In this document: piece by piece, positions 47,071 to 54,452 of the stretch | Position numbering within the stretch: the first letter of the stretch is position 1 | Layout: each line of letters opens with the position of its first letter | DNA from: an uncultured Clostridia bacterium | GTDB taxonomy: Bacteria > Bacillota > Clostridia > UBA1212 | Direction: 5' to 3' | Length of the DNA: 64,000 nucleotides | Assembly (NCBI GenBank): GCA_947304585.1 | Contig: CAMZBI010000009.1 | Coordinates: 1-64,000 of the forward strand | Notes under the pieces: generated by a model | The model's input: the letters and a program-made list of their open reading frames with translations, nothing else | What the model was told of the DNA's origin: nothing | Databases searched by the model: none | Made by a program: the position numbers and the translations under genes

Positions 47071-48015
47071 ATGATTTTTAAGATCATTGCGATAACAGTT
47101 GGAACGGCGGCGCTGCTTTTCGCAGGGCTTGTGACGGTTACATACTTCATCGTCTTTTATTCGCCTAAAAAAGGGCAAAACGACGATCTGAACCTTCCCT
47201 CTGAGATCGATTATTCAAAATACGGTGATCTCCCGCTTAACATGGTAAAACAGGCGGCGGGTGAACCTTATGAAGAAGTGTTTATCACATCAAGGGACGG
47301 TCTTCGGCTCCGGGGCAGGCTCTACGTGAGGCACGGCTCGGATGCACCTGTTGCCGTCGGTTTTCACGGCTACAGAGGCACTCCTTCAAGAGATTTCAGC
47401 GGAGGCCTTTACTCTTTTATCGATATGGGCTGCAACGTGATCCTTCCGGAACAGAGGGCCTGCTGCGGAAGCGAAGGGCATTCGATCACATTTGGGATCA
47501 AAGAGCGGTTTGACTGCATCGACTGGGTGAAATATGCTGCGGAACGCTTTGGCGGGGATACCCGGATACTGCTTTTCGGCATTTCTATGGGAGCCTCGAC
47601 GGTCCTCATGGCCTCGGGAGATCCGGACTTGCCGGACAATGTGAAACTGATCGCAGCAGACTGCCCTTACAACAGGCCGGAGGATATAATCAAAAGCGTA
47701 ATAAGATCCATGGGCCTTCCCCCCGGGGTCGCCTATATACCGGTATATCTTGCGGCAAGGCTGTTAGCCCGTTTTGATCCCGGTGATATTAGTGCGGAGG
47801 AAAGCCTGAAGAAGGCGACAGTGCCGGTGGTCGTTATCCACGGAGAAGCAGACAGATACGTGCCCTGCGAAATGAGCGAGTGCTTCCCTGAGGCCAATCC
47901 CCTTTGCCACAGGTGCACTTTCCCCAATGCGCAGCACGGGGTGAGTTTCCTTGAGGATAAAGACAGATACGAGAAAATAATTGCTTATGCCGCAGAGCGT
48001 GCGGGGCTGACGTAA
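47071..48015 (+). CDS. Alpha/beta hydrolase, membrane-anchored
   Basis: 314 aa; N-terminal TM, AVGFHGYRGT, LLFGISMGASTVLMA, VIHGEADRYVP, NAQHGVSF. Confidence 0.88.
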   Translation: MIFKIIAITVGTAALLFAGLVTVTYFIVFYSPKKGQNDDLNLPSEIDYSKYGDLPLNMVKQAAGEPYEEVFITSRDGLRLRGRLYVRHGSDAPVAVGFHGYRGTPSRDFSGGLYSFIDMGCNVILPEQRACCGSEGHSITFGIKERFDCIDWVKYAAERFGGDTRILLFGISMGASTVLMASGDPDLPDNVKLIAADCPYNRPEDIIKSVIRSMGLPPGVAYIPVYLAARLLARFDPGDISAEESLKKATVPVVVIHGEADRYVPCEMSECFPEANPLCHRCTFPNAQHGVSFLEDKDRYEKIIAYAAERAGLT

Positions 48016-48040
48016 CAAATTAAGAAAGAGGTGGGTCGAG

Positions 48041-48829
48041 TTGACCGATAACGAAAAATATCAGGCGGCGTTGCCCGACAATGCCGACAGGATCGCAGAA
48101 ATGATAAAAGAATCGAGCCGGATCGTTTTCTTCGGCGGAGCGGGCGTCTCCACCGAGAGCGGCGTCAAGGACTACCGGAGCGAGGACGGACTGTACAACA
48201 CGGTAAAAGAGTACGGCGTGTCGCCGGAAACGATCCTTTCCAATACTTTTTTCTTTAGACACACCGACGTTTTCTACGATTTTTACCGGAAATATTTTAT
48301 TGGCGGGGATGTGAGGCCAAACAAGGCCCACTACGCCCTTGCAAAGCTTGAGGAGGCGGGGAAACTCATTGGCGTCGTCACCCAGAACATTGACGGGCTG
48401 CACCAGTTGGCGGGAAGCAAAAAGGTTTTCGAACTCCACGGCACCACCTCAAAATACGGCTGCGTCGACTGCAGGGCGGAATATACTGTGAGCGAGGTCT
48501 TCGGGGAGGGCAGGAACTCTTCAGGGGTGCCGAGGTGCCCGAAATGCGGAGGCGTGATCAAACCTTACGTGACTCTTTACGAGGAACAGCTGGACTGGGA
48601 CATTACGGAGAAGGCGGTGGAAGCGATCTCCAAGGCGGACATGCTCATAATCGGCGGCACCTCACTGTCGGTCTACCCCGCAAGCTCCTACGTGCAGTTT
48701 TACAAAGGGAACAGACTGGTCCTGATCAACCGTGAGAAGACCGCTTACGACAGATATGCAAGCGTGATCTCAAGGGACAAGATAGGCGAGGTGCTTGACG
48801 CCGCAGTCAGGTTGGCAGGAATCGAGTGA
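48041..48829 (+). CDS. cobB: Sir2 family NAD-dependent protein deacylase
   Basis: IVFFGGAGVSTESGVKDYRS, TQNIDGLHQLAGS, CVDC...CPKCGG zinc ligands. Confidence 0.93.
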   Translation: MTDNEKYQAALPDNADRIAEMIKESSRIVFFGGAGVSTESGVKDYRSEDGLYNTVKEYGVSPETILSNTFFFRHTDVFYDFYRKYFIGGDVRPNKAHYALAKLEEAGKLIGVVTQNIDGLHQLAGSKKVFELHGTTSKYGCVDCRAEYTVSEVFGEGRNSSGVPRCPKCGGVIKPYVTLYEEQLDWDITEKAVEAISKADMLIIGGTSLSVYPASSYVQFYKGNRLVLINREKTAYDRYASVISRDKIGEVLDAAVRLAGIE

Positions 48830-48884
48830 ACCTCATTTAAAACGTACGGGAACCGCTGCCGGAAGGCATGGAAAAGGAGATAAA

Positions 48885-49631
48885 ATGAAAATAAGAGCGC
48901 TTCAAAAACTGACATTGCTGGATTTTCCGGGAAAGACCGCCGCCACCGTGTTTACCTGCGGCTGTAACCTGCGCTGTCCGTTCTGCCACAACGCAAGTCT
49001 TGTGCTTGGCGACAGAAACGCCAATGCAAACGGGGGTGATTACACCTTCGACGAGGAACCTCTTGTTGACGAGAACGAGATATTTGCCCTTCTTGACAAG
49101 AGAAAGGGTCTTCTCGACGGCGTTGCCATTACCGGCGGCGAACCCATGCTGCAGCGGGACATCGGTGATTTTATTGCGAAGATCAAAGGAAAGGGTTTCG
49201 CCGTGAAGCTCGACACCAACGGATTTCTGCCGGAGAGGCTGAAGGATCTTCTGGACCGGGGCATCGTGGATTACGTCGCCATGGACGTGAAACACTCTCC
49301 GGAAAAATACGGGGAGGCCGCGGGCATTCCGGAACTTGATTTTGAGCCTTTTAGAAAGAGTATAAGATATATTAATGAGTCGGGCGTCGACCATGAGTTC
49401 CGGACCACTGTCGTCAAGGGAATACACACCGCAGAGGATATCCTGAAGATCTGCGAAGAGATAGGACCCGGCAGCAAATACTTCCTTCAAATGTACGTGG
49501 ATTCCGGCGACGTACTTGCCAAGAGGACCGGCGGCGGGGAAAATCTTGAGGCTTTTGCACCGGATGAGGCGAGAAAACTGCTGGAAGCCGCAAGGACAGT
49601 GATACCGGGCGCAGCTGTTAGAGGGATTTGA
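48885..49631 (+). CDS. nrdG: Anaerobic ribonucleoside-triphosphate reductase activating protein (radical SAM)
   Basis: MKIRALQKLTLLDFPGKTAATVFTCGCNLRCPFCHNASLV (CxxxCxxC), VAITGGEPMLQRD; track ORF starts upstream. Confidence 0.9.
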   Translation: MKIRALQKLTLLDFPGKTAATVFTCGCNLRCPFCHNASLVLGDRNANANGGDYTFDEEPLVDENEIFALLDKRKGLLDGVAITGGEPMLQRDIGDFIAKIKGKGFAVKLDTNGFLPERLKDLLDRGIVDYVAMDVKHSPEKYGEAAGIPELDFEPFRKSIRYINESGVDHEFRTTVVKGIHTAEDILKICEEIGPGSKYFLQMYVDSGDVLAKRTGGGENLEAFAPDEARKLLEAARTVIPGAAVRGI

Positions 49632-49992
49632 GCGCGGCTGACGCCGCGAGTGGTGCGGCGCAAGCGCCGAGTGGTGCGAGCCTGCGGCTCGAGTGAATGC
49701 GGTTCGCATAAGTGGGGCGGGTCTCTTCGTTCCGCGAGTGGGCGAGCCTGGGGCTCGAGTGGGTGCGCTTCGCACAAGTGGGTGCGTCACTTCGTTCCGC
49801 GAGTGGTGCGGCGCAAGCTCCGAGTGGTGCGAGCCTGGGGCTCGAGTGGGTGCGCTTCGCGCAAGTGGGTGCTTCACTTCGTTCCGCGAGTGGTGCGGCG
49901 CAAGCGCCGAGTGAGTGCGAGCCTGCGGCTCGAGTGGTCGCCGCGCAGCGGCACCCTAGTTGTTCTCTGTTAACTGTTAACTGCGACGAAGT
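49632..49992. repeat. Dense mini-hairpin array with AGTG linkers, containing an 87-bp tandem duplication, ending in heptamers
   Basis: CGGCGCAAGCGCCG, CGAGCCTGCGGCTCG, ATGCGGTTCGCAT etc.; 87-bp unit at 49742-49828 and 49829-49915. Confidence 0.88.
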
Positions 49993-50110
49993 CGCCAGAT
50001 CTCTGAATTAACAACATAAAGGACCGGGCTGAGCGTGCGGAAACACCTGAAACAGCCCGGTTTTCGGCATTTTTAGGAGAGATAACGCAAACCGGCAAGA
50101 ATTGTATACA

Positions 50111-50205
50111 AAACTACATATTGTGTTTAATCTGAAAAAATCGAGATTTTTTTACAAAATGTAGTCGCTTTGCTATTGACAGGCCCGCCGGGGGCGTGGT
50201 ATAAT
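50111..50205 (+). promoter_or_regulatory. nrdD promoter with putative NrdR box
   Basis: AAACTACATATTGTGT (50111-50126) matches the NrdR consensus ACACWATATMTWGTGT at 14/16; second weaker site near 50154; TTGACA (50176-50181)-18-TATAAT (50200-50205). Confidence 0.65.
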
Positions 50206-50239
50206 CGCTTGCAACTTGATTTAACAGGGGGAAACGATC

Positions 50240-52696
50240 ATGTACCGAGTACGTAAAAGAAACAATAAGATCGTGGATTTTGACATTTCAAAGATCACGA
50301 ACGCCATCACGTCCGCTTTTGAGGCGTGCGAAACAAACACAAACTCCAGCATTATCGATTTTCTCGCGCTGAAAGTCACAGCGGATTTCGTACCGAAGAT
50401 AAAGGACGATCTGATCGCCGTAGAGGACATTCAGGACAGCGTGGAGTCTGTTCTGATCCAGGCAGGGTATACCGATGTTGCAAAAGCATTCATCCTTTAC
50501 CGCCGCCAGCATGAGAAATTGAGAAATGTTAAAACGACACTTGTTGACTATAAGACGATCATTGACGATTATCTCAAAGTCAACGATTGGCGTGTGAAAG
50601 AGAATGCCACTGTAACCTATTCGGTTGGCGGTCTCATCCTCAGCAACTCCGGCGCCATCACGGCCAACTACTGGCTGTCAGAGGTCTATGACAAGGAAAT
50701 TGCCGACGCTCATAGGAACGCTGACCTCCACCTCCACGACCTCTCCATGCTCACGGGTTACTGCGCCGGCTGGTCCTTGAAGCAGCTCATCAAAGAGGGT
50801 CTCGGAGGCGTGCCCGGAAAGATCACTTCCGCACCTGCGAAGCACCTCGCCACTCTCTGCAACCAGATGGTCAACTTCCTGGGCATCATGCAGAACGAAT
50901 GGGCCGGAGCTCAGGCCTTCTCTTCCTTCGACACGTATCTTGCACCTTTCGTGAGAACGGACAACCTTGACTTTGAGGGTGTTAAGAAATGTCTTGAGTC
51001 CTTCATTTTCGGCGTTAATACACCTTCCCGCTGGGGCACCCAGGCGCCTTTCAGCAACATCACTCTTGACTGGGTGGTTCCGGCAGACCTTGCGGAGCAG
51101 AACTGCATCGTTGGCGGAAAGGAAATGGATTTCAAGTACAAGGACGTCCAGAAAGAGATGGATATGGTGAACAAGGCCTTCATCGAGATAATGATCGAGG
51201 GCGACGCCAATGGCCGCGGCTTCCAGTACCCCATCCCCACGTACTCCATCACCAGAGATTTCGACTGGTCTCCCACGGAAAACAACAAACTGCTTTTCGA
51301 GATGACCAGCAAGTACGGCACCCCCTACTTCTCCAATTACATCAACAGCGACATGGAACCTTCCGACGTCCGTTCGATGTGCTGCAGACTGCGTCTTGAC
51401 CTGAGAGAGCTCCGGAAAAAATCCGGCGGTTTCTTCGGCTCCGGCGAGAGCACCGGAAGCATTGGCGTCGTCACCATCAACATGCCGAGAATCGCTTATC
51501 TTTCTGCGAACGAAGGGGAATTCTACGCACGCCTCGACAGGCTTATGGATCTTGCCGCCCGCTCACTCCACGTTAAGAGAACGGTCATCACGAAGCTCCT
51601 CAACGAAGGTCTCTACCCCTACACGAAGAGATACCTTGGCAGCTTCGACAATCACTTCTCGACGATCGGCCTTGTGGGTATGAACGAGGCAGGCCTCAAC
51701 GCCCGCTGGATCAAAGCCGACATGACGAATCCCAAGACCCAGGCCTTCACAAAAGAAGTTCTGAACCATATGAGAAACCGCCTCTCCGACTACCAGGAGC
51801 AGTACGGCGACCTCTACAACCTCGAGGCCACCCCGGCGGAGTCCACGGCATACAGGTTTGCAAAGCACGACGTAAACAGATACCCCGACATCATCACCGC
51901 CAGCAGCAAGAACTGCGGGACCCCCTACTACACCAACAGTTCCCACCTGCCTGTTGGCTACACAGAGGATATCTATTCGGCTCTGGACATTCAGGACGAG
52001 CTCCAGACACTCTACACGTCGGGAACAGTATTCCACGCTTTCCTGGGAGAGAAGCTGCCTGACTGGCAGGCTGCCGCCAATTTGGTACGGAAGATCGCCG
52101 AGAACTACAAGCTTCCCTACTACACTCTTTCTCCCACATATTCCGTTTGCAAGACCCACGGATATATCGTTGGCGAAAAATACGTCTGCCCGGAGTGCGG
52201 AAAGCCCACAGAGGTCTACAGCCGCATAACCGGTTACTACAGACCTGTCCAGAACTTCAACGATGGCAAGGCCCAGGAGTTCAAGGACCGCAAGGTGTAC
52301 AACGTTTCCGCACCGGAATACAACAGATATCCGGATATGGACCTTGGCGGAGAAACTGCGCCTGAGACCAAAGCCCCTGAAAAAGCTGCGCCCGCAGCCC
52401 CCAAGGCTCCCGAAAAGGAAAAGGCCGCTCCTGAAGAAGTCAAAGCCGCTCCCATCACCGGTGCATTGCCGAAGGACAAAGTGATCATGTTTGCCACCAA
52501 GTCCTGCCCCAACTGCGCTGCGGCTACCAAGATGCTGAACGAGAACGGGATCCCGTTTGAAAAGCATTACGTTGAGGAAGAGCGGGAACTGGCCACAAGC
52601 CTTGGACTGAAATCCGCACCGACGCTTATCGTTGGCGACGACAAATACGTTGGCGTGGCGGGAGTCAGAGACTATATCAGAAAAGTGAGAATGTAA
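50240..52696 (+). CDS. nrdD: Anaerobic ribonucleoside-triphosphate reductase with C-terminal glutaredoxin-like domain fusion
   Basis: ATP-cone N-terminus, class III RNR core, glycyl radical motif RITGYYRPVQNFNDGKAQEFKDRKVY, then A/P/K/E linker and KDKVIMFATKSCPNCAAATKMLNENGIPFEKHYVEE...SAPTLIVGDDKYVGVAGVRDYI. Confidence 0.92.
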   Translation: MYRVRKRNNKIVDFDISKITNAITSAFEACETNTNSSIIDFLALKVTADFVPKIKDDLIAVEDIQDSVESVLIQAGYTDVAKAFILYRRQHEKLRNVKTTLVDYKTIIDDYLKVNDWRVKENATVTYSVGGLILSNSGAITANYWLSEVYDKEIADAHRNADLHLHDLSMLTGYCAGWSLKQLIKEGLGGVPGKITSAPAKHLATLCNQMVNFLGIMQNEWAGAQAFSSFDTYLAPFVRTDNLDFEGVKKCLESFIFGVNTPSRWGTQAPFSNITLDWVVPADLAEQNCIVGGKEMDFKYKDVQKEMDMVNKAFIEIMIEGDANGRGFQYPIPTYSITRDFDWSPTENNKLLFEMTSKYGTPYFSNYINSDMEPSDVRSMCCRLRLDLRELRKKSGGFFGSGESTGSIGVVTINMPRIAYLSANEGEFYARLDRLMDLAARSLHVKRTVITKLLNEGLYPYTKRYLGSFDNHFSTIGLVGMNEAGLNARWIKADMTNPKTQAFTKEVLNHMRNRLSDYQEQYGDLYNLEATPAESTAYRFAKHDVNRYPDIITASSKNCGTPYYTNSSHLPVGYTEDIYSALDIQDELQTLYTSGTVFHAFLGEKLPDWQAAANLVRKIAENYKLPYYTLSPTYSVCKTHGYIVGEKYVCPECGKPTEVYSRITGYYRPVQNFNDGKAQEFKDRKVYNVSAPEYNRYPDMDLGGETAPETKAPEKAAPAAPKAPEKEKAAPEEVKAAPITGALPKDKVIMFATKSCPNCAAATKMLNENGIPFEKHYVEEERELATSLGLKSAPTLIVGDDKYVGVAGVRDYIRKVRM

Positions 52697-52729
52697 TATA
52701 CCCCTGCCGGGGCATATGAAAACCGGAAA

Positions 52730-52775
52730 CGGAGAACCGGCCTGAACTGACAAAGGGGTCGGCTCTCCGATTTTT
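52730..52775 (+). terminator. Rho-independent terminator after nrdD
   Basis: CGGAGAACCGGCC...GGTCGGCTCTCCG + ATTTTT. Confidence 0.6.
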
Positions 52776-52832
52776 AAAAATACGGGACAGTTTTAGAAAA
52801 CAGGACAACAAAGATATTAAACAGGAGACCAT

Positions 52833-53750
52833 ATGTACGACATTATTGTGATTGGCGGCGGACCTGCCGGACTTACGGCTGCGATATACGGATTGAGACT
52901 TGGCAAAACGGTATTGGTCATTGAAAAGGAAAATTTCGGCGGACAGATGACTTTTTCGCCAAAAATAGAGAACTATCCCGGATTTGTGAGCATATCGGGA
53001 AGCGAACTTGCCCAGAATATGGTGGAACAGGCTGCAGAGCAGGGAGCCGAGTTTGCCATGGAAGAGGTGACGGGGATCGAGACCGCCGGGGACGGCACAA
53101 AAAAGGTGATCACCGACTTCGGAAGTTACGAAGGCAAAGCCGTGATCATTGCAGTGGGTGTGAGACACAGGCTGCTCAAGGTCCCGGGTGAGGACAAATT
53201 CCTTGGCAACGGTATCTCCTTTTGCGCCATCTGTGACGGAGCGTTTTACGAGGGAAAGGACGTGGCTGTTATCGGCGGCGGCAATTCCGCGCTCCAGGAG
53301 GCGGTTCTTCTCTCCAAGACCTCCCGGAAGGTCACTGTGGTTCAGAACCTTGATTTTCTTACCGGGGAAAAGAAGCTTGCGGAGATCCTTGAGGCTGCTC
53401 CGAATGTGGAGATCAAGCTGGGTTACGTGGTAGACTGCATCAACGGTGAAAACTCGCTCACCGGCCTGAATATAAAAAGAGTTGCCGACGGCGGTGTCGA
53501 GACGCTGAAGGTGGACGGAATATTTACTGCCATAGGCCTGGAGCCCGTCAACGGTCCCTTCGCAGACGTTGCCAAAACCGACAAGTGGGGCTATTTTGAG
53601 GCCCGGGAGGACGGTATCACCCGAACAGAGGGAATATACGTTGCAGGTGACTGCAGGTCCAAGCGGGTGAGACAGGTGACTGCAGCCTGTTCCGACGGCG
53701 CATGGTGTGCCATTGCGGCCTGCGATTATATCGACAGGAAAGAAAACTGA
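52833..53750 (+). CDS. trxB: Thioredoxin reductase-like NAD(P)/FAD disulfide oxidoreductase
   Basis: IIVIGGGPAGLTAAIYGLRLG, SFCAICDGAFYEGKDVAVIGGGNSALQEA, GIYVAGDCRSKRVRQV. Confidence 0.92.
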   Translation: MYDIIVIGGGPAGLTAAIYGLRLGKTVLVIEKENFGGQMTFSPKIENYPGFVSISGSELAQNMVEQAAEQGAEFAMEEVTGIETAGDGTKKVITDFGSYEGKAVIIAVGVRHRLLKVPGEDKFLGNGISFCAICDGAFYEGKDVAVIGGGNSALQEAVLLSKTSRKVTVVQNLDFLTGEKKLAEILEAAPNVEIKLGYVVDCINGENSLTGLNIKRVADGGVETLKVDGIFTAIGLEPVNGPFADVAKTDKWGYFEAREDGITRTEGIYVAGDCRSKRVRQVTAACSDGAWCAIAACDYIDRKEN

Positions 53751-53836
53751 TTCCACTTCCGAAAAAAGTGTAATATAATAGATGAGCGGGCCCGGACGGG
53801 CACCGGGACTATCTGAAAGCAAGAGGAGGTGCGGAA

Positions 53837-54337
53837 ATGACGAAAACGTTGAGACTGTTTTTTGTGATTTCCGCATTTTTAATGTTTTTTTCTCTTTGCG
53901 CCTGCGACGGCGGGACTCAGGGGACCGAAACGCCCGTCATTCCTTCGGGAACACCTGCGGTGACCGAGGCTCCGTCAACGCCAACGCCCGCACCCACGGG
54001 GGAATCTAAAGAAACGGAGACGCCTGTAGGTGAGACGGCTCTCCCGACAGCTGCGGAGACCGGGACCCCGGAACAGGAAACCCCTGTCCCGGAGGACACA
54101 GAAAACCCGGAAGCCACGGATGCTCTGACGCCCACGCCTTCGCCAACGCCGACGCCCACACCTTCGCCAACGCCGACTCCTACTCCGACGCCAACGCCTT
54201 CACCAACGCCGGAGCCCACAGTGCCTGCCGAAACGCCGGCTGAAACGGAACCTCCCGCAGAGACCCAGCCTCCGGAGACAACGCCGGAACCGACTCCCAA
54301 ATCGGGAGAGGTGGATCTGCCCGTGATCGATATATAA
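53837..54337 (+). CDS. Small lipoprotein composed almost entirely of a T/P/E-rich low-complexity region
   Basis: 166 aa; lipobox SLCAC; (PTPTPSPT)n; no recognisable globular domain. Confidence 0.6.
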   Translation: MTKTLRLFFVISAFLMFFSLCACDGGTQGTETPVIPSGTPAVTEAPSTPTPAPTGESKETETPVGETALPTAAETGTPEQETPVPEDTENPEATDALTPTPSPTPTPTPSPTPTPTPTPTPSPTPEPTVPAETPAETEPPAETQPPETTPEPTPKSGEVDLPVIDI

Positions 54338-54452
54338 GCAGCCTTAAACTGCGGACGTTTTAAGATAATGATGAACCGGTCCGCGATCATCCCCTCCTGA
54401 CGGAGCAAAGCCCGCTTTCCGGGCTGTTGTCAGGGAAAGGACGGAAAACAAT

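Noticed and set aside
49650-50011. Overlapping ORFs (107, 73, 99 aa) with repetitive RVVRAWGSSGCASHKW sequence
   Set aside because: They are translations of the hairpin array in different frames; no RBS and no protein-like composition outside the repeat
51563-52753. 396-aa minus-strand ORF, and 52677-53876
   Set aside because: Antisense shadows of nrdD and trxB
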